DNA of 24,717 nt. Origin: Lachnospiraceae bacterium UBA1766. GTDB taxonomy: Bacteria; Bacillota; Clostridia; Lachnospirales; Lachnospiraceae. The translations under genes and the position numbers were made by a program. The stretch's first letter is position 1; every line of letters begins with the position of its first letter. The stretch spans positions 1-24,717 of the forward strand of contig DCGY01000080.1 of NCBI GenBank assembly GCA_002314715.1, given 5' to 3'. Under the pieces are notes generated by a model. That model saw only the letters and a list, made by a program, of their open reading frames with translations. It had not been told where the DNA came from and did no database searches. Shown piece by piece: positions 1 to 7,277 of this stretch.

Positions 1-1700
1 GGAGCAGTACGCTCACCGATGGTTTCTCCCGCCTCTGTAAATCCACGAATAAAACGATCTTCGTTCCAGCAGTAGGTCTCAATCTTGTCAGCCAAAGCCT
101 TCTGATTTTCATTTAGATATGCAATATAAGCTTCATCCTTCTTTGCAACGGCAAATTTGCGAAGAATGTCAAAGGCATAGTAAAACTGCAATGCCACGAA
201 GCTGGACTCTCCGTCCGCACCAAGGCGAAGACAGTCATTCCAGTCAGCATATAAACCTGCAGGCATTCCGTGAATTCCCAAATGATTCATAGAAAAATCA
301 ATTGCCTTCTTCAGGTGTTCATATACGGTAGCCTCATCTGTATTTGCATATGGAATCACTTCATCCAAAAATGCAAGGTTACCGGTTTCAGCCACATACT
401 TGTATATAGTCGGGAATAACCACATTGCATCGTCTGCTCGATATGCCGGATGTCCGGTTTCTTTTACATATGACGCGTCGTCCGGAGTATCCTCATGTCC
501 CGGATTGTGCGTAAACTTTACGAGGGGAAGTCCACCACCGTTATTCACCTGTGCAGAAAGCATAAAACGAATTTTCTCCGCTGCCATTTCCGGAGCCAAA
601 TGAATAATTCCCTGAATATCCTGAACGGTATCACGATATCCGTAACCGTTACGCTGTCCGCAGTAGCTGAAGGAGGCTGCTCTTGACCAGGTAAAGGTAA
701 TGAAACACTGATATGCATTCCAGGTATTTACCATGCTGTTAAATGCAGGATCGGGAGTATTGATCTGGAAGTTGTTTAACTTGCCGTGCCAGTAGTCGAT
801 TAACTCCTGCTTTTCTTTCTCTACTACACCAAGATCTGCATAAGAAGCAATGATCTTGTCTGCGTTCCAAGGCTCTGCCTGTCCGAGGATAAATGCTACG
901 GACTTGGTCTCGCCGGGCTGTAAGGTAAGAACGGTATGTAATGCACCACAACCGTTGGAGTTGTAGTTAAGTACGTTATCGCACTTGCCGTTTTCTACAG
1001 CTACAGGATTTCCGTAACCATGATAGTTGCCAAGGAATGCCTGCTTGTCACCATTGTAGGATACCACATCGGATCCTGCCATACCAAAGAAACGCTCTCT
1101 GTGGTTGGAACCGGTCTCATCCTTACCGGTGTTTGCATTAATGGTCTGGTAAATCTTGTTCTTATCAAAGAAGGTTCTGGTAATGAACTGGGTATACTGA
1201 AGGTTTACCTGATCCTGCTCATAGTTGCTGTCGTTGGTAAATTCTGCATAACCGAATACTGAAATCTTGCGCACCTTATCGGTGGTATTGGTAACGTTTG
1301 CTCTCCAAACCTCGTATACCTTACCCTGAGGTACATAATAAAGAACCTCGGAATGGATACCTGCGTAATCTGCTACCATATTGGTATAAGCGGTACCATG
1401 ATGGCACTCAGACTTGTATACATCCAAAGACTTTGCTACGGGCTGCCAGCTTGCAGACCAGAAATCATTGTTGTCATCATCGCGAAGATATACATATCTA
1501 CCGGGAGTATCATCACTGTTAAAGTGATATCTGATAATTCTTCCGTTGGCACCGCTTTGTACGAAGCTGTAACCTCCGGCGTTATTTGAAATAATTGCGC
1601 CATACGCAGGGGATCCAAGGTAGTTTGCCCAAGGAGCCGGGGTATTGGGGCTGGTAATGACGTACTCTTTGTTTACTTCATCAAAATAACCGTACTTCAT
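1..1700 (-). CDS. GH94 disaccharide phosphorylase (cellobiose/chitobiose phosphorylase type), 3' end outside window
   Basis: Reading leftwards from an ATG at 1698-1700 gives an open frame of 566 codons that runs off the window; GH94 enzymes of this type have roughly 800 residues, so about a third is missing. The N-terminus (MKYGYFDEVNKEYVIT, then PAPWANYLG and NNAGGYSF) is the family signature. Residues 486-489 are DWND, and Asp489 is the likely general acid. Family members split beta-linked disaccharides with phosphate, giving a sugar 1-phosphate and a free sugar in the cytoplasm; no signal peptide is present. Internal phrases such as CGALH and LQPGE look more like chitobiose-type than classical cellobiose phosphorylases, so the substrate is open. 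The start is fixed by an AGGAGG site at 1711-1716. The phosphate-binding C-terminal part is not visible. The gene is divergent from the ECF S component. Confidence 0.9.
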   Translation of the reverse strand, partial: MKYGYFDEVNKEYVITSPNTPAPWANYLGSPAYGAIISNNAGGYSFVQSGANGRIIRYHFNSDDTPGRYVYLRDDDNNDFWSASWQPVAKSLDVYKSECHHGTAYTNMVADYAGIHSEVLYYVPQGKVYEVWRANVTNTTDKVRKISVFGYAEFTNDSNYEQDQVNLQYTQFITRTFFDKNKIYQTINANTGKDETGSNHRERFFGMAGSDVVSYNGDKQAFLGNYHGYGNPVAVENGKCDNVLNYNSNGCGALHTVLTLQPGETKSVAFILGQAEPWNADKIIASYADLGVVEKEKQELIDYWHGKLNNFQINTPDPAFNSMVNTWNAYQCFITFTWSRAASFSYCGQRNGYGYRDTVQDIQGIIHLAPEMAAEKIRFMLSAQVNNGGGLPLVKFTHNPGHEDTPDDASYVKETGHPAYRADDAMWLFPTIYKYVAETGNLAFLDEVIPYANTDEATVYEHLKKAIDFSMNHLGIHGMPAGLYADWNDCLRLGADGESSFVALQFYYAFDILRKFAVAKKDEAYIAYLNENQKALADKIETYCWNEDRFIRGFTEAGETIGERTA

Positions 1701-1710
1701 GAATGAATAA

Positions 1711-1716
1711 CCTCCT
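1711..1716 (-). promoter_or_regulatory. Ribosome binding site of the GH94 gene
   Basis: AGGAGG on the minus strand, ten bases before the ATG at 1700; it decides the start. Confidence 0.8.
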
Positions 1717-1744
1717 AATTTTTCTCAAAAACTTAGATAATACT

Positions 1745-1773
1745 ATTTTATATGTATTTTCTTTATCTGACAA
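1745..1773 (-). promoter_or_regulatory. Promoter of the GH94 gene
   Basis: On the minus strand TTGTCA (1768-1773) is followed after 17 bases by TAAAAT (1745-1750). The implied start of transcription lies near 1738, about 38 bases before the ATG. Seen directly; activity is inferred. Confidence 0.6.
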
Positions 1774-1785
1774 TAGATTATTTTG

Positions 1786-1799
1786 TACAAATATTTGTA
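1786..1799. promoter_or_regulatory. 14-bp perfect palindrome upstream of the GH94 promoter, candidate operator
   Basis: TACAAATATTTGTA is its own reverse complement. It sits 12 bases upstream of the GH94 -35 box, a place suited to an activator or to a regulator shared with the divergent ECF gene. No regulator is known for it. Confidence 0.4.
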
Positions 1800-1852
1800 G
1801 GAAATTCGTTACATTTGCCCTCAAAACTGGCCTTATGAAAAATAATCGTTTT

Positions 1853-1870
1853 GGCACTTTTTATAGTGCC
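1853..1870. repeat. Inverted repeat upstream of the ECF S-component gene
   Basis: GGCACT and AGTGCC flank a six-base loop TTTTAT. It lies about 47 bases before the ATG at 1917. A possible -10 box TATACT (1881-1886) follows, with a poor -35 (TTTTTA, 1858-1863) inside the repeat. It could be an operator over the -35 region or a leader hairpin. Confidence 0.35.
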
Positions 1871-1916
1871 ACTTTACGTATATACTGTGCCTAACGAAAC
1901 ACAAAGGAGAAACATT

Positions 1917-2852
1917 ATGGAAAAAGAAACAACAAAAATCGAAACCGATTCCCTTCAAAGGAAAAAAAGCTATTCTCTGTTGATAGCTGCCGTAATCTTA
2001 ATGATTGCTTCTGTTTTATTTACAGTTACTTCCTATAAGAGTAGCTACAAGCAGTCCTTGGAAACCAAGGTACAAATTACAGAAGTCAAAAATCAAATCA
2101 AGGAATATGAAAAACAGGATCAAACCGTTCCCACCGAACTGAGGGAGCAGCAGGCCAAGCTTACCAATGATAAGCTGAAGCAGGAAAAACCTTATTCCTA
2201 TGCCCTTACCGCACTCTTTCTTTCCATCGTCTTTGCCATCAAGGGTCTTTATAACGCAATCAAAGGAACCGTGGTAAAGAAAACAGACATCAAAAAATTA
2301 GCAGCCGCCGGCCTGATGGCTGCGCTCTGCTACATTGGTTTTGCAGTATTTAAAATTGATATTCCGGTTGGTACCGAAAAAACCGCTTTCCATTTCGGAA
2401 ATGTGTTCTGCGTGCTTGCAGCCCTGTTAATCGGCGGTTACTGGGGCGGTCTTGCCGGTGCGGTAGGTATGACCATCGGTGATTTAACCACCTCCTATGT
2501 AACCAGTGCACCCAAAACCTTCTTCTTAAAATTAATGATTGGCTTGATTGTAGGCTTCTTTGCCCATAAGATTTTTAAAGTCAGCAAAGAGCACAGTGCC
2601 AAATACGTAACCGGCGCAACCATCGCTTCCTGCGTCCTGGGAATGGCATTCAACGTGGTTGCCGATCCGGTTGTAGGTTATTTCTATAAACAGTATTTAC
2701 TTGGTGTTCCTCAGGATTTGGCGGCTGCCCTGGCGAAAATCAATGCCATTACCACTTTCGTAAATGCAGTTGTCTGCGTGATCGTAGCAAGCATCTTCTA
2801 CCTTGCCTTAAGACCTGCACTGAAAAAATCCGGATTATTTATGGAGAATTAA
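1917..2852 (+). CDS. ECF transporter S component with N-terminal membrane/coiled-coil extension
   Basis: The 311-residue product starts at the ATG at 1917, preceded by AAAGGAGA at 1903-1910; an upstream in-frame ATG at 1851 has no such site. Residues about 128-300 form a hydrophobic five-to-six-helix core with Gly-rich stretches (GNVFCVLAALLIGGYWGG, then GDLTTSYVTSAP) typical of substrate-binding S components of energy-coupling factor vitamin or cofactor transporters. Residues 20-38 and 94-113 are two extra membrane segments around a charged, coiled-coil-like segment (48-90), which is unusual because most S components are near 180-200 residues. No ATPase or T component is nearby, so it would use a shared ECF module encoded elsewhere. 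The vitamin cannot be told. Its stop overlaps that of the convergent GH13 gene. Confidence 0.85.
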   Translation: MEKETTKIETDSLQRKKSYSLLIAAVILMIASVLFTVTSYKSSYKQSLETKVQITEVKNQIKEYEKQDQTVPTELREQQAKLTNDKLKQEKPYSYALTALFLSIVFAIKGLYNAIKGTVVKKTDIKKLAAAGLMAALCYIGFAVFKIDIPVGTEKTAFHFGNVFCVLAALLIGGYWGGLAGAVGMTIGDLTTSYVTSAPKTFFLKLMIGLIVGFFAHKIFKVSKEHSAKYVTGATIASCVLGMAFNVVADPVVGYFYKQYLLGVPQDLAAALAKINAITTFVNAVVCVIVASIFYLALRPALKKSGLFMEN

Positions 2853-4162
2853 CGCTCCATCTTCCAAAATGCCATGCTGTATGCCGGCAGTACGCTTCCG
2901 CCACCGAAATCATGATTTTCTCCGGTGACCAAGTCTACTGCCATACCGCAGCCGGCATCAAAATGCGCCGTAAAGTCATTCTCGTCTGCGTTAATGGCTA
3001 CCAATACTCTCTCCTGATCCGACTTGCGTTCAAAAATACACTGCTTGTTGGTCAGAAGAACCGAACGAAAGCTTCCGTAATTTAATGCATGGGAAGCTTT
3101 TTTTATTTCACAAAGCTTTGCAAGCTTGGTGGTCAACTCATTCCACACAGGTGCTTCAAAGGAAGGACGAAGTGCCGGATCTCCCTCTGACTTGTTGGCC
3201 TTGGCTCCCCATTCGCTTCCATAATATACACAGGGAATGCCGGGCATACCAAACATCAGCGCATAAATTAAAGGAAGATGTTTTTCATTGCCCAAAATGC
3301 TGGCCACACGGGTAACATCATGATTATCCACGAAGGATAACAAATGCTTTCCTTTATATAAGGTCCAGTTCTCGGGACCAAACTGACGAAGCAGAGAATG
3401 ATTGATTTCAAACATATTCATGCTGTTAAAGCTGCTGTGAAGTCCCTTGTAGCACTCATAATTGGTAGCGGAATGCAGCATGCTGTCATTCATCAGGCGA
3501 TTGTAATCGCCGTGAAGCATTTCTCCCAGCAAATAGAAATCTTCCTTCCACTGGGAAGTCTCCCAGCGAAGTCTCTTTAAGAAATCCTCCTGTAAGCAAT
3601 AGGCCACATCCAGACGAAGTCCGTCAATATCAAACTCATCAATCCACTTCTTTACGTTCTCCAGAATATGATTTACCACATCCGGATTCCAAAGGTTCAA
3701 TTTTACCAAATCATAATTGCCTTCCCAGCCTTCATACCAGAAACCGTCATTATAATTGGAATTGCCTCCGAAATCGATTCGATTGAACCAATTAATATAA
3801 GGAGAGTTCTGGCGATTCTTCTGCACGTCCTGAAAAGCCCAAAAGCCTCTGCCCACATGGTTGAATACACCATCCAGTACAACCTTTATTCCTTCCTTAT
3901 GTAAGGCATCACATACTTCCTTGAAATCTTCATTGGTGCCAAGACGCACATCAATCTTACTGTAGTCCCTGGTATTGTAGCCATGGGTATCGGATTCAAA
4001 TACCGGGGAAAAATAAATAGCATTCACGCCCAGCTTTTTCATATGGGGAATCCAATCCATCACCTTCAAAATTCTATGTTCCAGATTTCCGTCGTTTTCA
4101 AAGGGTGCTCCGCAAAATCCCAACGGATAAATCTGATAAAAAACGCTTTCATAAGCCCACAT
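2849..4162 (-). CDS. GH13 alpha-amylase family glycosidase, intracellular
   Basis: The 437-residue product begins at the ATG at 4160-4162, eight bases after GGAG (4171-4174); a longer frame upstream reads through the promoter and is rejected. All four GH13 regions are visible: DGVFNH (97-102), GLRLD with nucleophile Asp185, GEM with acid/base Glu214, and FVDNHD with His281 and Asp282. There is no signal peptide, so it acts on imported alpha-glucans, probably maltodextrin or cyclodextrin-like substrates; the exact subfamily is not resolved. The C-terminal ~80 residues look like the usual beta-sandwich domain. It is monocistronic with its own strong promoter, and its stop codon overlaps that of the convergent ECF gene. 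Confidence 0.9.
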   Translation of the reverse strand: MWAYESVFYQIYPLGFCGAPFENDGNLEHRILKVMDWIPHMKKLGVNAIYFSPVFESDTHGYNTRDYSKIDVRLGTNEDFKEVCDALHKEGIKVVLDGVFNHVGRGFWAFQDVQKNRQNSPYINWFNRIDFGGNSNYNDGFWYEGWEGNYDLVKLNLWNPDVVNHILENVKKWIDEFDIDGLRLDVAYCLQEDFLKRLRWETSQWKEDFYLLGEMLHGDYNRLMNDSMLHSATNYECYKGLHSSFNSMNMFEINHSLLRQFGPENWTLYKGKHLLSFVDNHDVTRVASILGNEKHLPLIYALMFGMPGIPCVYYGSEWGAKANKSEGDPALRPSFEAPVWNELTTKLAKLCEIKKASHALNYGSFRSVLLTNKQCIFERKSDQERVLVAINADENDFTAHFDAGCGMAVDLVTGENHDFGGGSVLPAYSMAFWKMER

Positions 4163-4195
4163 AACACTCACTCCTTTTTTTGTTGCTTTTTCCAA

Positions 4196-4224
4196 AGTAT
4201 AGTACATTTTTGACCTTTTTGCAA
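4196..4224 (-). promoter_or_regulatory. Promoter of the GH13 gene
   Basis: On the minus strand TTGCAA (4219-4224), a 17-base spacer and TATACT (4196-4201) place the transcription start near 4189, about 27 bases before the ATG. Confidence 0.7.
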
Positions 4225-4481
4225 GATTCTGGCATTGACCAATCCAGTACCAAAACCATTTTTTTGAAGGATTCCCTGCAAAATTTTATGACAAGCACCG
4301 CTAACGCTCCTGTCATAATTGTGGATAGTTTTTTCGAGAAATCCACCATTTCCACACACTTATCCACAATGACACTCGTGTCATACACCATTTTCTCTTC
4401 TGTCTTTTCTATTGTCACCTTCCATGGGGCATGACGTCATAATAGCAAATCCTGCAAAACAAAAAACACACCCTTCATTCG

Positions 4482-4497
4482 TGCAAAAATTTTTGCA
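4482..4497. repeat. 16-bp perfect palindrome beside the helicase terminator
   Basis: TGCAAAAATTTTTGCA is its own reverse complement. It lies just beyond the T run of the minus-strand terminator. Function is unknown. Confidence 0.4.
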
Positions 4498-4499
4498 TC

Positions 4500-4533
4500 A
4501 AAAAAAGTGCCTGCAGTTTTTCCTGCAGACACT
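4500..4533 (-). terminator. Intrinsic terminator of the nuclease-helicase gene
   Basis: On the minus strand an 11-bp stem with one G-U pair (arms 4523-4533 and 4506-4516, core CTGCAG) closes a six-base loop and is followed by six T (4505-4500). It lies 18 bases after the stop of the helicase gene. Confidence 0.85.
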
Positions 4534-4550
4534 CTTTGCTCCTTCTACCC

Positions 4551-7154
4551 TTATGTCTCACTGTATTTATTCCAGGAATCCCAAAACCGTTCCACACAAT
4601 TTCCCACGGTTTTCGCCTCCACCACCTGATAATGCTCCCACTCTCTGGGGAACATTCTTCGGTAGGAAAATTGTAAAAATCGTTCATCCAAAAGAGCTAC
4701 TACACCAATATCCTCCGCCGTACGAATCACGCGTCCCGCCGCCTGAAGCACCTTGTTCATGCCGGGATAACGGTAAGCATAGTCGAATCCGTTCTCCCCT
4801 CTCTCGTCGAAATAATTCTTCAAAATTTCTTTTTCGTAGCAAACCAGCGGCAATCCGGTGCCCACAATGATTGCTCCGATAAGACTGTCCTCCTTCAAAT
4901 CAATACCTTCTCCGAAGATTCCTCCCAGCACGCAAAAGGCTACCAGGCTTTTCTCTTCTTCCACATCCACTTCCATATCGATCATATCGAAATCGCAATC
5001 CGCATTCCCTTGGAAGCGAGACAGGAACAGTTCCCTCTCCTCCTCATTCATGACCTCTTCCTGCATGATACATTCGGTGGCATCTCCTGAGAACTTGGAC
5101 ATGTATACCTCATAGAGCTTTCGAAGGAATGCATAGGAGGGGCCAAAAACCATATAATTTCCCTTCCTGCGCCCTACAATCTCATCGATATAAGTAGCCA
5201 TGTGGGCGAATTCCTCATCGGTACGCCTGGTGTACTTACTGGTTACGTCCTTTCCGATCATCAGTGCCCGTTTCTCCGGTGCAAACACCGACTGGGCGTA
5301 TACCTCATAGTCGGTTTCGTCCCCTCCCAAAAGCTCCTTATAATACTGAATCGGAAGTAAGGTAGCTGAAAACAGGATGGTACTGCGGCCCTTTTGCATA
5401 CATTCCTTCAGATTTTCTCTGGGATTTACGTTAAACAGCTTCACCAGAAACTCGTTTTGGTCCGTAAGCTGGGAATAATTCACATAATGCTCATCCAAAA
5501 GCTCATACATCTCCAAGAAATGAGAAACTTCAAAATAGAAGTCTAATATACTTTCTCTTACACTCAGATTACTTTCTTCCTGCTCCTCCAGATAATCCGC
5601 AAACACGTTATACAAGCGAAGCAGTGGATTCACCAAATCATCCAATTCCGTAAGGATTTGATAGGTCTCACAGTCCCGTTTCATGGCTAACATTGCCTTA
5701 TTGCAATTTTCCAGATGATACATCATCTGCTCGCCGTAGCTTTGCCTTACCAGAATACTGTGTCCCTTTTTCGTCTTCCGCTTCTTCTTTTTCTTCTTCG
5801 TAGGGGCAAAATCCATCCCCTCCATGGATAAAAGCATCTGTCCTTCCGGAACCGTTTCTTCCTCTTCTTCCCCGGTGTCCACGCTTTCGCTTTCCTCCAG
5901 AAGAATCTGCTCCTTAATTTCACGCTTCAGCGCCAGGAAATCTTCCTTTACAAGCTCTGCGCTGTACATTTCCCTGCCACGGTCCAGCAGATTGTGGGCC
6001 TCATCGATCAGGAAAATATAATCTCCTACATTTCCCTCTGCGAAGAAACGCTTCAGATATACGTGTGGGTCAAACAAATAGTTATAGTCACAGATAATAC
6101 TGTCCGCAAACAAACTCAAATCCAGGCCAAATTCAAAGGGACACACCTGATGCTTAAGCGCATAGCTTTCGATATTCTCCCGGCTAAGACGCTCCTCATG
6201 GCTAATCATATCGTATAATGCCTCGTTGATTCGGTCATAATGCCCCTTGGCATAGGGACAATCCACCGGATTACAGGAAGGCTTGCCAAGGAAGCACACC
6301 TTCTCCTTGGCCGTCAGCATAATACTTTTGCAGCGAAGCCCCTTCTCCCGCAAAAGTTCAAAGGTATTGTCCGCCACGGTACGGGTAATGGTCTTGGCCG
6401 TCAGATAAAAGATGCGCTCTCCCATGCCCTTGCTCATGGCCTTAAGGGCCGGGAAAACCGTAGAAATGGTCTTACCTACCCCGGTAGGCGCTTCCAAGAA
6501 CAATTTCTTGTGATGATAAATGGTCTGATACACATAGGACACCAGCTCCTTCTGACCGTCACGATAGTCAAACGGGAAGGTTAACTGCTCCAAGGATTCC
6601 TGTCGGATTTGCTTCCACTGAAAATCATAATCGGACCATTTTTTATACTCCAGGAGGACCCCCAGAAACCACTCCTCCAGCTCCCCAAAGGCAAATTCCT
6701 CATAAAAATAACGAATGTCCTCGGTCTCCATGTTGCAATAGGTCATACGCACCCGTATTTGGTCCAAATTCTGCTGCAGGGCATAAATATAGGCATAACA
6801 CTTGGCCTGGGCCACATGGACCAAAATCGGGCGTTTCAGCTTGTCCAAATCACGATAGGTACCCTTGATTTCATCAATGGTCACGTCGTTTGGCCTCTCT
6901 ATAATACCGTCCGCACGCCCTTCTACCACCAGGATATATTTCTCCGCCTCATACTCATATTTCATCGAAACTTCTGCACGATAATCAGAACCCATCCGTT
7001 TCTGAATCATACGGTGGATTCTGCTACCCTCCTGCATGGCATCTGCCACAGAGCCCTGGTGACGATTATCGATATCGCCCTGACGCAGGATAAACTCTAC
7101 CAGATGTCTGACAGAAATATGAATTTGGGGTTTGGTTAATCGTTCGTTACTCAT
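4551..7154 (-). CDS. PD-(D/E)XK nuclease-DinG-like superfamily 2 helicase fusion
   Basis: The 867-residue product starts at the ATG at 7152-7154, four bases after GGGGGA; a TTG twelve bases earlier would overlap that site. Residues about 60-125 hold a Cas4/RecB-like nuclease signature: Asp82 in GRADG, Glu95-x-Lys97 in DEIKG, and Q116xxxY120. The helicase follows: Walker A APTGVGKT (222-229), four iron-sulfur-type cysteines (287, 294, 299, 338), DEAH (384-387) and a C-terminal QAAGRVIR motif VI. This is the COG1199 (DinG/Rad3) group, 5'-3' helicases of repair and replication. A Lys/Glu-rich linker lies near residues 440-480. It probably unwinds and cuts branched or damaged DNA, but the in vivo substrate is not known from sequence. 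No LexA box was seen upstream. Confidence 0.9.
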   Translation of the reverse strand: MSNERLTKPQIHISVRHLVEFILRQGDIDNRHQGSVADAMQEGSRIHRMIQKRMGSDYRAEVSMKYEYEAEKYILVVEGRADGIIERPNDVTIDEIKGTYRDLDKLKRPILVHVAQAKCYAYIYALQQNLDQIRVRMTYCNMETEDIRYFYEEFAFGELEEWFLGVLLEYKKWSDYDFQWKQIRQESLEQLTFPFDYRDGQKELVSYVYQTIYHHKKLFLEAPTGVGKTISTVFPALKAMSKGMGERIFYLTAKTITRTVADNTFELLREKGLRCKSIMLTAKEKVCFLGKPSCNPVDCPYAKGHYDRINEALYDMISHEERLSRENIESYALKHQVCPFEFGLDLSLFADSIICDYNYLFDPHVYLKRFFAEGNVGDYIFLIDEAHNLLDRGREMYSAELVKEDFLALKREIKEQILLEESESVDTGEEEEETVPEGQMLLSMEGMDFAPTKKKKKKRKTKKGHSILVRQSYGEQMMYHLENCNKAMLAMKRDCETYQILTELDDLVNPLLRLYNVFADYLEEQEESNLSVRESILDFYFEVSHFLEMYELLDEHYVNYSQLTDQNEFLVKLFNVNPRENLKECMQKGRSTILFSATLLPIQYYKELLGGDETDYEVYAQSVFAPEKRALMIGKDVTSKYTRRTDEEFAHMATYIDEIVGRRKGNYMVFGPSYAFLRKLYEVYMSKFSGDATECIMQEEVMNEEERELFLSRFQGNADCDFDMIDMEVDVEEEKSLVAFCVLGGIFGEGIDLKEDSLIGAIIVGTGLPLVCYEKEILKNYFDERGENGFDYAYRYPGMNKVLQAAGRVIRTAEDIGVVALLDERFLQFSYRRMFPREWEHYQVVEAKTVGNCVERFWDSWNKYSET

Positions 7155-7164
7155 AAAATCCCCC

Positions 7165-7207
7165 AAAAATAAAAGCTACCAAGATGATTTTATCATCCTG
7201 GTAGCTT
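7165..7207 (-). terminator. Terminator of the lipoprotein gene, possibly also a leader hairpin of the helicase gene
   Basis: On the minus strand a 15-bp stem with one G-U pair (arms 7193-7207 and 7173-7187, ends AAGCTACCA/TGGTAGCTT) closes a five-base loop and is followed by TTATTTTT. It lies about 70 bases after the lipoprotein stop and only about 19 bases before the helicase ATG. Confidence 0.75.
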
Positions 7208-7220
7208 CTTCGCAACGTAA

Positions 7221-7229
7221 TTTATACCA
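7221..7229 (-). promoter_or_regulatory. Possible extended -10 promoter of the helicase gene
   Basis: On the minus strand TGGTATAAA matches an extended -10 (TG-N-TATAAT, one mismatch), with no good -35. Transcription would start near 7214, placing the hairpin 7173-7207 at the very 5' end of the helicase mRNA. Confidence 0.35.
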
Positions 7230-7277
7230 TATCTTACCAACAAATATAAAACAGAATTGCTATCCTTACAATTACCT

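Larger units (their letters stand above)
4163..4550. other. Noncoding gap with clustered inverted half-sites and DnaA-box-like sites
   Basis: No believable gene was found in these 388 bases; the short open frames have no ribosome binding site and no recognisable protein. It holds the GH13 promoter at the left and the helicase terminator at the right. Between them are TTATGACA (4286-4293) facing TGTCATAA (4311-4318), ATGACAC facing GTGTCAT (4369-4384), TTGTCAC (4412-4418) and the palindrome ATGACGTCAT (4431-4440). A perfect DnaA box TTATCCACA lies at 4360-4368 and a one-mismatch copy in the other direction at 4320-4328. The two boxes with their flanks form an imperfect long inverted repeat (4311-4327 against 4361-4374). 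It may be a regulatory region of the GH13 gene or a DnaA-binding cluster. Confidence 0.5.

Noticed and set aside
1774..1916. Vitamin riboswitch before the ECF S-component gene
   Set aside because: Only a short hairpin is seen; no conserved TPP, FMN, cobalamin or folate riboswitch core could be recognised.
4311..4384. Chromosomal replication origin
   Set aside because: Two DnaA-like boxes and inverted repeats are present, but there is no dnaA, dnaN or AT-rich unwinding region nearby and too few boxes.
4149..4434. Open frames on both strands in the 4163-4550 gap
   Set aside because: No ribosome site, no recognisable protein, and they cover the GH13 promoter and inverted repeats.
4412..4870. 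152-codon plus-strand frame over the helicase end
   Set aside because: Shadow of the helicase C-terminus and its terminator; Pro/Ser-rich without any motif.
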